64,000 bases of DNA from Casuarina equisetifolia (taxonomy: Eukaryota; Streptophyta; Magnoliopsida; Fagales; Casuarinaceae): contig CM052354.1 in assembly GCA_028551475.1 (NCBI GenBank), positions 2,277,391 to 2,341,390 of the forward strand. The letters are read 5' to 3'. A program made the translations under genes and the position numbers. Shown in pieces: positions 10,711 to 21,682 of the stretch. The notes below the pieces were generated by a model. That model ran no database searches. It had not been told where the DNA came from and saw nothing but the letters and a program-made list of their open reading frames with translations. Within the stretch, counting starts at the first letter, position 1; each line of letters opens with the position of its first letter.

Positions 10711-11821
10711 CTTGAAGCTTTTTTTTTTTTTTTATTGAAGATGTCTCATATTCGACACCCATTTTTTGTACTAATTTTATTAATAAAAAATAAAAAATAA
10801 AAGAACAGATTCATTCATGGGCTTCTCTAACTTATGACCCCAGTTGCTTATTTATTTATTTTTTTTTATTTTTATATATTATTGTTGCCTTTCGGCACTG
10901 AGAAACATTAAGTTAATATTGCAGAAAATTAATCTTTCAACTCGTTCAAAGTCTACATGGATTATAAGTCTTCTGCTGTAAAACGACATAGAACGACCCA
11001 TCAAAACTCCTAGAAAGCAAATACACCCTGCTTTTCGGCTCCTACAAAAATAGCAATTTTCTCCATTCACAATCAACTTTTTCCTTGAAACTTTGATAAC
11101 CCTTTGAGAGTAGTCGACAATTACTAACCTTTGAACCCTTGAAGGCTGCATTTTCTGTCTAAGAAAGCTTTTCAGAAAGGCAAGGAACTCACTCTTCCAT
11201 ACATATCTTTTGTACGAAAAAAATCCTAACATGTTATCCTATCTATTGGTAAATTCTAACATAACCATCAAGTTTCTTATTCTTTTAACCTTTTCTTTTC
11301 AAGAAAATTTAGAATAAAGGAGCCTGCAAATAAGTGCTTCCAGGACTTTAAAATTAGAGAAAAATTCAGACCAAATAAAAAATAAAAATGTTACAATACA
11401 ACATAAACATGTAATCTTATTGTACACATGTTATCTACTATATCACATGACAACACCTATCTTTTAATACTTTGGTTATTTGTAATTGAATTTCTTTTCG
11501 ATGATTAATTAAGTAATAATATTATCGTCACTATAATTTTTATAATGGCGAAAACTATATTTGGAAGAGACCTAATTTCTTGAAAAAAGTTAAAATGGTA
11601 AATATTATGTTTGTGAAAACAGGACCCAAAAAAGAATAGAAGACCAGCTAATATTCTATTCTCTAGCCTCCTACCGAGAGAAAATTTTCTTCATCATATG
11701 CTTGAAAAAAAAAAAAGAACAAAGAAAAACCCTTTGACATCTACAATGTTTGGGATTGCATAGTTTATTATGGTTTGCCCTATCTTTGTCTCATTTGTTT
11801 TCAAAATGAAGTGGTTTGCAC
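10711..11821. promoter_or_regulatory. Upstream region of the defensin-like gene
   Basis: From about 10925 this aligns with the relic block at 5925-6320, so it is conserved promoter sequence. The part before 10925 shows poly-T and AT-rich sequence only. No other gene seen. Confidence 0.55.
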
Positions 11822-11829
11822 TATAAATA
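11822..11829 (+). promoter_or_regulatory. TATA box of the defensin-like gene
   Basis: TATAAATA lies 60 bp before the ATG at 11882. The same motif at the same spacing is preserved in the relic (6319-6326). Confidence 0.75.
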
Positions 11830-11881
11830 TTGCTCATATCTTGTATTAGCACAGAAGAAAAGCACGGATAAGGCTTTCAGA

Positions 11882-12810
11882 ATGGTGAAACTCTTCGCCA
11901 TTTTTCTTATCTTCATCCTCCTTGGGATAGGTTAGTCTTCTACCTTTACATTGTCCATTCAATTATTATAGTATAAGTGCTATATCAAATTACTATTTTA
12001 TGTAAAATATTTACTGTGCACGTGAATGTTATCTCTTGTCAAAGTCTTCAGCCTGACTTGAATTTGAGATATCCGAAAATTAAGACAAGATGATAAAACT
12101 CTATAAAGGAAGAACATAAGGATTTATATGGTTCCGCTTAGTTCAAGCTTACATTTAAATCAGAATTATAAGATCTTTATTGGTACAACTTAGAAGTACA
12201 ATACAGTGTTTCTGTCAAATCCAAATCCCAAATATACCCATACTTGTTTGTTCTTAGTTATTTTTCTTTCCCAACCCTCATGCTTTTGAAATCATGAATC
12301 TATCTCTCTTTTTATAGAAGAGATTGCCAACAAAGATACCTCCATTCTTATGAACAGTATGAATGTTTCGGCAACAAATTGTCTTTCAGTAAGGAGCTAT
12401 GTCGGCAATGACCATGGCGACCAAGCAATTATTAAGGAGCTTCAAACATGGCTCCCTTGTTGGCCATGCTCGCCGACCAAGTCGACAAAGGTGGCTTGGA
12501 TGGCTGACGTCAAATCCCTTTGTTAGAATGAAACTTACAGTATCCTGGAGGAACCAGTTTAAGGTGTTCGTTTAATGAAAGACTGCACTTTGACCTTTTG
12601 TTTTTCGTGATGTTTAATGATACAGAAGCCAGCTCAGGAGGATTCCAAAAGCGTAGAAGCCAAACGTGGTCTGGGCCATGCTTCTCTGATGATAAATGTG
12701 ACAGAAAATGCAGAGAACGGGAGAATGCAGACCGCGGAGATTGTCGAGGGACTGTCTTTGCTTGCTCTTGCTACTTTGAAATCGACAATGACAAAGGTAG
12801 CCAACCATAA
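11882..12810 (+). CDS. Secreted defensin-like peptide, exon 1 + mature exon A
   Basis: Exon 1 (11882-11930) encodes the signal peptide MVKLFAIFLIFILLGI; the intron is GTTAGT...ACAG; exon 2 (12626-12810) encodes the mature peptide; 77 aa in total. This is the classical defensin layout: a short hydrophobic exon and a phase-1 intron. Mature cysteine spacing is C-x5-C-x3-C-x10-C-x6-C-x1-C, with GPCFSDDKC, GDCRG and ACSC, i.e. the CxxxC...CxC cysteine-stabilised alpha-beta core and a GxC gamma-core. The family norm is eight cysteines; the first and last (which pair as C1-C8) are absent. Plant defensins are secreted antimicrobial or signalling peptides; the target of this one cannot be inferred. 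It is cationic before the first Cys (KRRSQTW). Confidence 0.82.
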
Positions 12811-13342
12811 TTAGAAATTATGAAGGCGGCTTCTAGCAGCAAACAAAGTAACAGAAACATCTATCCCATGACATTCCATGGCCTTACACTTCTACTTTAC
12901 ATTATTTGTTGTATCTTATGATCTATACTTATTAGTTGATTTTCAGTGAAGTTAATTTCCCATGATTAACTGTAAATTCATATCATCTTTTTATTTTTTA
13001 TTTTTTTAACTCGCAAACTTACTCAACGTCAAACTTGATACTAAGAGATTCCAGATAGTATCTACTCACCACTGAATTAAGTGTTTGCTGACCATCATTG
13101 GTATTATTATTAGTATTGTTTGGAAGCATTTGACTTTATCGGCCATCCATGCCATTTGGGGCCAAAAAGTATAAGAAAATGTTGATCATGTGGATATACC
13201 CAATTCAGGAGCGATGTTTACTTTCTTCTTTAATAGACTTCTGAGAAGATAAACACCTTAACATATAAAAGGTACCAAATTCCGACAATGTTAGGAAAAG
13301 CTGCATTTTGATCTTTGTTTTTCGTAATGTTTGATGATATAG
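12811..13342 (+). other. Sequence between the two mature-peptide exons
   Basis: Holds 3' UTR-like sequence after exon A (GAAGGCGGCTTCTAGC, similar to GAAGGCAGCCTATAGC after exon B) and an intron-3'-end-like stretch before exon B (TTTGATCTTTGTTTTTCGTAATGTTTGATGATATAG in two parts matches the end of the first intron). I found no second signal-peptide exon or TATA box equivalent to those at 11822-11930. Confidence 0.65.
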
Positions 13343-13527
13343 AAGGACCTTCAGAAGGATACACCAAGAGGAGAAGCCAAACATGGTCAGGACCATGCTT
13401 CTTTGATGAAAAATGCGACAAACAATGCAGAGAAAAGGAGGATGCGGACTATGGAGATTGTCGAGGGACTATCTACGCTTGCTCTTGCTACTTTCGAAAC
13501 AAAAATGACATAGCTAGTCATCCATAA
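13343..13527 (+). CDS. Defensin-like mature exon B (tandem duplicate, no own exon 1 seen)
   Basis: A 185-bp open exon, exactly the length of exon A, preceded by an acceptor (GATATAG) and in the same phase. The peptide is about two-thirds identical to A, with identical cysteine spacing (SGPCFFDEKC, KQC, GDCRG, ACSC) and again no C1 or C8. All cysteines and the stop position are kept while loop residues differ, which suggests it has been under selection rather than decaying. It has no visible signal-peptide exon of its own. Joined to exon 1 at 11930 it would give a second 77-aa pre-peptide. Alternatives: an unexpressed exon duplicate. Confidence 0.65.
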
Positions 13528-13670
13528 CTACAATTTGATCATGTATGAAGGCAGCCTATAGCGTGTAAAACAGCAGTAACTCTTATCTAATTACAAAATT
13601 CTATGGCCTTCCAGTTTTTCATGTACATTTCTGGGTAGGTTCTTTGTAATGTCTATCAAAAGTATTACAG

Positions 13671-13708
13671 CTTCAGCGTATGATAATATGTTATCTGCTA
13701 CGCTGAAG
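13671..13708. other. Stem-loop after mature exon B
   Basis: Perfect 10-bp arms CTTCAGCGTA / TACGCTGAAG around an 18-nt AT-rich loop, 144 bp past the stop. Could be a 3' UTR structure; no function known. Confidence 0.5.
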
Positions 13709-13943
13709 ATTTTTATGTAAAATGGCAACTTCGCCTAACATTGTGAATGTCAGAAGACTCTACTCTTGGAAACGAGAAATATTGTTCATAATTATTGTGT
13801 TAAAAATAGTGTACGATTGCAATTACTTACATTTTCTTACATTTTATTTTGATATTTAAAAAAAATAGAAGTTATGTTTCTTTTTTGACAGACTAATTTT
13901 AAGAAGAAAATATAAATCTTCAAAATGTCATTTGAGCTTATTC

Positions 13944-14335
13944 CTACCCAAAAATCAGCCTTGTTAGGAGAAATACCAAGCTCCTCATAAATACCAAGAT
14001 TTTCTCATTCCTATCCAATGTAAGACAAATGTCACAAACCTTCTTCGTTGGGTACAACATTTTACTTGTTTGGTAACATTCTTCACCATCCAAGTCCGCA
14101 TCCTCTTGACATGACTACCCCCTAACAGCTTTGGGGTCCTTTTGCCTGTAAATTTTGGGAGCTTAGCACTAGCATTGGAGTTGCAGTAAGGTGACACTAG
14201 CATTGTTGTCACAAGTTTAAGTTCCAACCCAAAAAATTGGCCTTGTTAGGACGAGTAATGAAGCCTCATATAAACACTAAGATCTTTGCACTTCTATTCA
14301 ATGTTGAACAAATTCCGCCAACTTTCCTTGGGCTA
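13944..14335. repeat. Diverged direct repeat (about 110 bp)
   Basis: 13944-14050 and 14218-14335 share a CCTTGTTAGGA...CTCATA...ACTAAGAT...CTATCCAATG...GACAAA layout. It looks like remains of a transposon end, but no element can be named. The rest of 13709-14440 has no recognised feature. Confidence 0.5.
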
Positions 14336-14439
14336 GGCCTCCTACCAGCTCGTAACAATAGGCTCACCCACAACACTTAAATATGGATTAAGTTTCTAGA
14401 AAAGGTGTTTTCCTATATTCAAAATAAGGGTAATGTTGA

Positions 14440-15824
14440 AAATAATATATCTTATATTATTTTAATATTGATAAAAGAAATCTTTTTTAAAACAAAAGAT
14501 ACATCTCTTTCACTACAAGTCAATTTTACATAATAAATATGAGTTTTCTACCACACTCATCTAACCAACACGTCCAATCTTTTTCGCCTGTGCTTTCTAA
14601 CTGAGCACATCCAAACATATGATAATTTTTGAAAGATACGAAAACAATGGCAGCTCAATAATTTTATTATGATACCGGTCCTTTGATAACTCCTGCATTA
14701 GCATGAACTTTGAAGGATCCTTTTTTGGTTGCCTTTATTCTAAATTTTGAATGTAGTTTCGTTTTCTCTTCATTCCTTGGCACTTACCAATCCCACTGCG
14801 TCATTTTAATGCTGCAGGGATCCACTTTCAGAAGAAACCATGTGAGTTGGTTTCTTGGTGTTTTCCATCGTCCAAATTTTAAAATTTGCTAAATGTGTTG
14901 TTGGGGTAAAAGACGAGTATGAAGCGTATTTCCTAAGCTTCTATTTGGTTCATAATTCTTGTCAGTGTCTAAAACATTTGACAAGCTGAAAGTCTCTAGG
15001 AAAGATGCTATTATGCTGTCCTATAGGATGTAACCAATATGTAAAGAAGGTTAGTGTAAGCAATCTTGTAAAACAAATATACCTTCTGTTGAATCCGTTG
15101 ATTGCATTTCTAATTAACTTGAATATGCTTTGGGATGTGCCTTTACTCTTAGGTCTAAACAAATAGGCAAAAGGTCTTTGGTTAATTTTTCTTCTAAAGA
15201 CCAATGTGTGCTTAATTGACTACTGAGAGTAATCAAAGATGCTTATTATTTTGCCTAAGTACAACTCTACTCAAAATATCTCATTAAAAAGACAAGTGGT
15301 CTAAGTTTGTAGAACATTATAAGGATTTTACTTTTTAATATGAAATTCTCTATATAATATTCTCTTATAATCTAAGCTTGGTCATTTTACTAATGAAGGA
15401 TTGGCTTACTTTTCATATTGAGTTGGATCAATAGGAATACAAAAGTAACTCTCATACCATGTTAAAAGTGTAAGTCCACCTTTTCTCAACAAATTTGATT
15501 GAAAAGAGAGATTTTCTAAACTTATAAAACACACTATAAGTACTCTTTCTTTTAAAGTAAAACTCTTTATCCAATAACTTCACCACCTTTATTGTTCAAA
15601 ATTGAAACACTAAAATTTAAAGCCTAGCTTTGCCCCAATACATCCCTTCTTGCCTATATGTTAGATGAAGAACAAATCTCAAAACATAAAGCAAATCCAA
15701 TAAAAACACTAAATTCTATTACCACTTCGTATAATAACATTTTTCAGAGCTACACCATTATCCATTTTAGTATTGACCCTTGTCTTACAGTAGGGCAAGG
15801 TAAAGATTTGTATATACTTAAATA
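14440..15824. repeat. Downstream half of segmental duplication, copy 1
   Basis: Aligns with 19205-20740: shared CCAACACGTCCAATC, GAAGGATCCTTTTTTGGTTG, AATGTAGTTTCGTTTTC and many more. It contains no gene and is the 3' flank of the first DUF295 gene. The equivalent of the hairpin at 20251-20600 is absent here. Confidence 0.75.
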
Positions 15825-16691
15825 TTACAAATCATATATGTAAAGATATCTGGTAAAGTAACTCGTGAAGTATATTGAATTTGGTTTAATCCCACTTTCC
15901 GTGGCCACACAACATATGGCATTATACTGACTTACGAACATTGTCCGTTTCCCTATGCTCGTCGTCCTCACCCACCTCCTTTTAGAAGAATCCATCCGCA
16001 TTACAACAAATCCATAGACCTCCATACAAAACGATCCAAACATCATCCGACGAACAGAAAAGAGTTCACCTTGACATTCAACAAGAAAATCTGAACAAAT
16101 TTTAATTCCCGGCGGTGCTGGTTTTGGCCAATGAAACTCTTCCGTAATTTGCTTTCTAAACTGCAGTGTTGAACCCAAGAATTCAATAGTAAACAAACCA
16201 CATTCCACCGTGAGGCAGTAAATGGTTTTTTCAACCACTGTTGCGGCCCCTAATCTCGAGCCATCACCGCTTTCAAATTCATGCTGTTGAAACTCAAGAT
16301 CACCTGGCTTGCAAACCATAAAGTACTGGTCTCCCAAATTGACGAACAAGATATGACAACTAGGATCGCTTGGAGGGGATGATAGAAGGCAAACATCTAA
16401 ATGAAGGCTGTCCAGAGGTGGAAGCTGAACCTTTTCTAAAGTGATGGGATTCCAAAGACAACAATCTGTGTTCTCGTCAATCAAAGCCATCCATCCATGA
16501 GCACAAGGGTAAATTGCTTTGTTTCTCATCTCAGGAATTGTTTGTGTATAGTAACGATTTTCTGAGACGTTGAACAAAGTTTGCCTTTCTACACCCTTCG
16601 GTTCAGAGATTAGAAGCCAAGGATATGGTCGAGGGTCAAGAACACCACAGGTATCTTTAGGTTGTGTCTCGTCTTTAGCTGGTTCCATCAT
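15825..16691 (-). CDS. DUF295 (KIB1-4 beta-propeller) protein, copy 1, truncated C terminus
   Basis: 288 aa in one coding exon. The sequence is a KIB1-4 beta-propeller/DUF295 domain starting at PWLLISEPKG, with CAHGWMALIDENTDCCLWNP and LEKVQLPPLDSL as in the plant F-box/DUF295 family. The N-terminal F-box normally used to join an SCF ubiquitin ligase is missing; only about 20 residues precede the propeller. Compared with copy 2 the frame ends early: after YIYDL a GAA codon has become TAA (15825-15827), removing about 25 residues that are still readable downstream. The start is the first of two ATGs (16691). A 5'-UTR intron probably runs from about 17525 down to just before the ATG. Function unknown; family members are often stress-related or of unproved role. 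Confidence 0.78.
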   Translation of the reverse strand: MMEPAKDETQPKDTCGVLDPRPYPWLLISEPKGVERQTLFNVSENRYYTQTIPEMRNKAIYPCAHGWMALIDENTDCCLWNPITLEKVQLPPLDSLHLDVCLLSSPPSDPSCHILFVNLGDQYFMVCKPGDLEFQQHEFESGDGSRLGAATVVEKTIYCLTVECGLFTIEFLGSTLQFRKQITEEFHWPKPAPPGIKICSDFLVECQGELFSVRRMMFGSFCMEVYGFVVMRMDSSKRRWVRTTSIGKRTMFVSQYNAICCVATESGIKPNSIYFTSYFTRYLYIYDL

Positions 16692-17640
16692 CTATTCCTA
16701 TCAACCGCTTATTATTATTATTAGTAGAAGACTTCTAATTATTATTATATCAACATATGATGCTTAATAATGAATAGATCATTATGAACATGTGTCACAC
16801 CTAAACAATTATGGGTGTGTCATGAATATCAAAGTAAGTTTTTGATTGGTAAAAACAACTAGATTATGTAGTTAATTTCAAATAAAATTCCTTCTAAGAT
16901 AGAAAAATAAACAAAAGTTGAGATTGTTAACAAGGACATGGTTCAATTGAGAGTAGGTGTTACTTGACAAAAACCTAATTTTTCCTTTAACTCTTAGTCT
17001 AGTACAATGAAGTTTCAAATTCCTAATACAACTAGATTTTAACCATTTAAATTTTAAATCTCGTCTAAATAAAATAAAAAAGTAAGACCTAATAATCTAA
17101 AACTTCGAACAATAACATAGACCCAATAATAACAAATCAAAACTCAAGTTCATATTGTTTCTCCATGGTCTTGGGAACACATTAAACCCATAAACTAGAA
17201 CGGTGTACTTGGCTATTTGGACGAATATTATTGTCCAGCTCTATGCTAGATTCCCATATTCAGCCATCAAATACACTATGTATGATGAAGATTTCAAACA
17301 CCAGTGCAAAGAAGTTAAGGATTTCCAAAGCAGTACATATCCACGTAATTTTTTGGGAGGAAAAACTAGAAGATGCATGTGTTGTTCCAAACATCACGTA
17401 AAACATAAGAGAGAGAAAAAAACATTAATTTAAAGTCGAAGAAAGATTATGATCTACTGCTTCAAAAATAACAACAATACTAATGATGATTTTCTCTTAC
17501 TTGTTGGAGCACAAACAAAGAATACCTGAGGTTTATGCTATGCGGCGCCAAGGATCTAAGACGTTGTTGAACTCTTGAAGATGCTTGATAGATGTGAAGC
17601 AATTAGGGCCAGAGCTTTATATAGTAATCCGGAAGTAGGG
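16692..17640 (-). promoter_or_regulatory. 5' UTR, UTR intron and TATA box of DUF295 copy 1
   Basis: On the minus strand a TATATAA (17617-17623) is followed by about 90 nt of leader ending ACCTCAG and a donor GTATTC at 17525. Acceptors (TTGATAG, GGAATAG) lie just upstream of the ATG. The same arrangement is kept in copy 2 (TATA at 22665-22671). The 830-bp intron contains nothing else I recognise. Confidence 0.55.
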
Positions 17641-17818
17641 CAAGCCTTGTCCTTCTATGAAGTAAGGCTAATCCTTGTTAGTGTTGGATTAGAATACATT
17701 AAAAAATTCCAAATTTATCCTTGTTAGAACTATGGAAAAAAATATAAGTTATGGGTTTTTAAATAGTTAGATTTTATGTTATTATTCATTTTAAATAATA
17801 TATCTTATATCGTTATCT

Positions 17819-19205
17819 TTTTTTTTTTTTGGATGAATATGTGAGTTTATTCAGCGAAGAATAAAGAAGTATATAAGCTTAAGGGCATACTCCAGCATTA
17901 CAATTCATCTAGGAGAAAATAGAATTTAGAATTTTCAACTATGACACACCAAAACATTTGCTTGAGAGAGTTTAATATTCTTAAATAAAGATGCTCTTCC
18001 ATGGACTACTCTCCTGATTCTAGCTAACAAAATTGGTATATCAACAGTCTTATTTTGAAAATGTCTACGATTTTGTTCAAACCATATACAATAAAGACAA
18101 GTTAAGAAAAAAAAGTTTAAGAAGCTTTGCAGCTAAATCCTTTCTCTTAGTTACTTTAATCATCCATTACAATTCAGAACCCCAATCGTTAATGACCTTA
18201 TGAATGCCTTGTTGTGCTAGAATACTTCTCCAAATCTGGTTAGTTTAAGTATACTAAAAAAACAAGTGTGATCTACTTTTATATTAAGGGCCACAAAAAT
18301 TACAATACAACTCAATTGAGGGGAGTCATCAAGAAACCACTTCTGTTGTAGAAGTTTGTCTCTACATATAAGCTAACCAATAAAGTTATGTTTGTTGATT
18401 CCTCCTGAATCATATCAAATTATATCATTCAATCTCAGTATTTACTTGACGCAATTCCTTATACGTTTCTTTACAACAATAAGAAAGGTTTGGAAAGTGT
18501 AGAGGTTAGAGTTTGTCCTAATTTTAGAAGACCTCTCCAACTTCATGCCATCTTTCCTTTAATGTCAAGATACATAATTGAAGTTCTTCTGCATTTAGTA
18601 CTATGAATCCATTTACTTCATAAGGATGAACTTGGACAATTGATGAGATTCCAGAGAGACCACCCCAACAAAACCTTATTCTATACTTTAAGGTCTAGTA
18701 GTCCAAGACCTCCTTCCTTTTTAGGTGAACAAACAACTTGCCAAACAACCTTATGAGTTTTATGATCTTCTGAATTTCCTACCCAAAGAAAGTGCTTAAT
18801 TTTCTTCTCAATCTCATAAATGATCTATTTTGGGAGAAGGAACATTTGCATCCAAAAAGTACAAAAAGAAGTAAGAACTAATTTTGCCAATTGCAATCGT
18901 CCAGCATAGCTTTGATGTTTCATTCCCCATCCATCAATTCTTGTCATGATTTTCTTTGTCAAAACTTTGCAATCAGTGTAAGTAAGCCTTTTTGTAATAA
19001 GAGGAACACCAAGATACCTAATAGGGAGTTTTCCTTCGGAGAATGGAGTGTGATCTAGTATCAAAAGCTTTTCTTGTTCAGTGATTCCTGAAAAAAATAT
19101 CTGACATTTGCTAGGATTAAATGTAAACCTATGAGTATTGCAAATTCCTCTAAAGTATCAGTGAGATATAATACTGAATTAATATCCCCATGTGCAAATA
19201 AAAAT
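17819..19205 (-). mobile_element. 5'-truncated LINE (non-LTR retrotransposon)
   Basis: The minus strand carries the end of a plant L1-type ORF2: LFLFAHGD region of the reverse transcriptase, then NPSKCQIFFSGI, LPIRYLGVPLITKRLT, SYAGRLQL and, with stops and shifts, FLWVGNSEDHKTHKVVWQVV and KKEGGLGLLDL, then the zinc-binding RT (zf-RVT) part. Its poly-A tail is the T-run at 17819-17833 on the plus strand. The longest open piece is 18825-19064. It sits between the start and the main part of duplication copy 2, so it inserted in or after the duplication. Confidence 0.85.
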
Positions 19206-20250
19206 AAGTCAATTTCACAAAATAAATATAAAAAAATTCTAACGCACTCATATAACCAACACGTCCAATCCCTTTCACTTGTGTTTTCTAACGAAAAACA
19301 TCCAAGCATACGATGATTTTTGAAAGATACCAAAATGACAGTAGCTCAACAATTTCATTATGATTCCGGTCTGTGGATAACTCCTGTACTAGCATGAGTC
19401 TCGAAGGATCCTTTTTTGGTTGCTTTCATTCAAAATTTGAATGTAGTTTCGTTTTCACTTTAGTCCTTGGTACTTTCCGTCGACCAAATTTTAACATTTG
19501 CTAAATGTGTTGTCGGGGTCAAAGATTTTTATGGAACATGTTTTCTGAGCTTCTATTTGATTCACAATTCTTTTTAGTGTCTGAAACATTTTGACAAGCT
19601 AGAATTGTGTAGAAAAGTTGTTATTATGCTGTCCTATGGAGTATAATCAAGATAGTAAGGAAGATTAGTATAAGAAATCTTATAAAACAGGTTTATTCCC
19701 GGTTGAATTCCTCAATTGCATTTCTAATTAGCCCGAGCATGTTTTTAGACATGCTGTTACTCCCTAGGGTCTAAACAAGAAGGCAAAGTTTATTGGAGAT
19801 TTTGAATTATTAAAAAAATACATAAAAGAGTTTTGTTTTCCAAATAACCTTCCTATAAATCGTCATGGGGTTCTTATAATTGTGCTAAACAGAACTTGCA
19901 CCGAGATCTATAAAGGGTCTCAGTGCTTTTTTTTTTTTTCTTTCTTTCTTTCTTTTGTTAATTTTTCTTTTGAAAACCAATGTGTGCTTATTGACTATTG
20001 AGAATAGTCAAAGATACTTATTATTTTTTCTAGGAGCTCCTTTTTTTAAAATGTTTCATTGAAAAATAAGTTGTCTAAGTTTCTAGGGCATAGTATAAGT
20101 ATTTTACTCTCAAATGTGAAATTCTTTATTCAATATTCTCTTATAGTCTAAATTTAGTCCTTTTTACTGATGAATGACTCACTTATTTTTTATTTTGAGT
20201 TGGATTATAGAAAAGAATGATTCACTCTAATATTATGTTAAAAATTTAGG
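19206..20250. repeat. Segmental duplication, copy 2 (3' flank of DUF295 copy 2)
   Basis: Aligns with 14510-15540. No gene. A C/T microsatellite-like run (T then TTTC repeats) lies near 19928-19955. Confidence 0.7.
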
Positions 20251-20600
20251 TCCACTTCTCTTCAAAAAATCGTACTAAGAAGAGAGATTATCAAACTTAT
20301 GAAATATATTATAAATGTGAAACTCTTTGTTGAATAACTTCATCACCTTTATTGTTTAAAATTTGACATTTCACAATTGAAATGTCAAATTTTAAACAAT
20401 AAAGGTGATGAAGTTATTCAACAAAGAGTTTCACATCTATAATATATTTCATAAATTTGATAATCTCTCTTCTTAGTACAATTTTTTGAAGACAAGTGGA
20501 ACTTATGAAATATATTATAGATGTGAAACTCTTTGTTGAATAACTTCATCACCTTTATTGTTTAAAATTTGACATTTCACAATTGAAATGTCAAAATTTA
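20251..20600. repeat. Long hairpin and inverted triplication
   Basis: 20251-20373 and 20378-20500 are inverted repeats of 123 bp with only about four mismatches, separated by CAAT. The inner part then appears a third time in the original orientation (20501-20600, aligned with 20295 onward). The pattern is unit, inverted unit, unit. The junction centre is GACATTTCACAATTGAAATGTC split by the loop. Copy 1 of the segmental duplication has a single unit at 15540-15620, so the structure arose after the duplication. A transcript across it would fold into a near-perfect 123-bp double strand. Confidence 0.92.
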
Positions 20601-20740
20601 GAGCCTAACTTTGCCCTAATGCATCCCATCTTTCCTATATGTTTGACGAAAAACAAATCTCAAAAGATAAAGCACATACAATAAAAATACTAAATTCATC
20701 ACCACTTGTTACAGAAACATTTTTTGTAATGTTGCCAAAG

Positions 20741-21682
20741 CTACATCATTATCCATTGTAGCATTGACTTTCGTCTTACAGTAGGGCAAGGTAAAGATCG
20801 GGTTATACTTAAATATTCTAAATCATATATGTAAAGATATCTACTAAAGTGACTCGTGAAGTAAATTGAATTTGGTCTAATCCCACTTTCCGTGGCCACA
20901 CAATACATGCCATGATTCGGACTTACGAACATTGTCCGCTCCCCTATGCTCGTAATCCTCACCCACCTCCTTTTAGAAGAATCCATCCGCATTACAACAA
21001 ATCCATAGACCTCCATATTAAACGATCCGAATGTCATCTTACGAACAAAATAGAGTTCACCTTGACATTCAGCAAGAAAATCATTACAAAATGTAAATTC
21101 CGGTGGTGCTGGTTCTCGCCCAGGTAATTCTACCGTTATTTGTTTTCTAAACTTGAGACTTGAACCTAAGAATTCAATGGAAAACAAAGTACAGTTCCAC
21201 GTGAGGCAATAAATGGTTTTTCCAACCACTGTTGTGGCCCCTAATCCCGAGCCATCACCGCTTACAAATTCATGTTGTTGAAACTCATGATCACCGGGCT
21301 TGCAAACCAAAAAAGAGTGATCCACGAAATTGACGAACAAGATATGACACGCCGCATCACTTGGAGGTGATGATAGAAGGCAAACTTCTAAATTAAGGCC
21401 CTCTAGAGGTGGGAGCTGAACCTTTTCTAAAGAGACGGGGTTCCAAAGATAACACTCTGTGTTCTCGTCAATCAAAGCCATCCATCCATGAGCACAAGGG
21501 TAAATTGTTTTGTTTCTCATCTTAGGAATTGTGTGTGTATAGTAATAATTTTCTAAGATGTTGAACAAAGTTTGCCTTTCTTCATGCTTCGAGTCAGATA
21601 TTAGAAGCCAAGGATGTGGTCGAGGGGCAAGATCACCATGGGTATCTTTGGGTTGTGTCTCGTTTTTAGCTGGTTCCGTCAT
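20741..21682 (-). CDS. DUF295 (KIB1-4 beta-propeller) protein, copy 2
   Basis: 313 aa, single coding exon, start at ATG 21682 (aligned with the copy 1 start). The propeller domain starts at PWLLISDSKH, with CAHGWMALIDENTECYLWNP and VQLPPLEGL. It ends YIYDLEYLSI...QWIMM, the C-terminal tail that copy 1 has lost. No F-box precedes the domain, so an SCF role is doubtful. The two copies are very similar along their whole length, including UTRs and promoter. The 3' UTR direction runs towards the hairpin at 20251-20600, about 140 bp past the stop. Confidence 0.8.
   Translation of the reverse strand: MTEPAKNETQPKDTHGDLAPRPHPWLLISDSKHEERQTLFNILENYYYTHTIPKMRNKTIYPCAHGWMALIDENTECYLWNPVSLEKVQLPPLEGLNLEVCLLSSPPSDAACHILFVNFVDHSFLVCKPGDHEFQQHEFVSGDGSGLGATTVVGKTIYCLTWNCTLFSIEFLGSSLKFRKQITVELPGREPAPPEFTFCNDFLAECQGELYFVRKMTFGSFNMEVYGFVVMRMDSSKRRWVRITSIGERTMFVSPNHGMYCVATESGIRPNSIYFTSHFSRYLYIYDLEYLSITRSLPCPTVRRKSMLQWIMM

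Noticed and set aside
12060-12420. Possible LTR remnant within the defensin-like intron
   Set aside because: Some words resemble plant LTR ends but no matching second end or target duplication was found.
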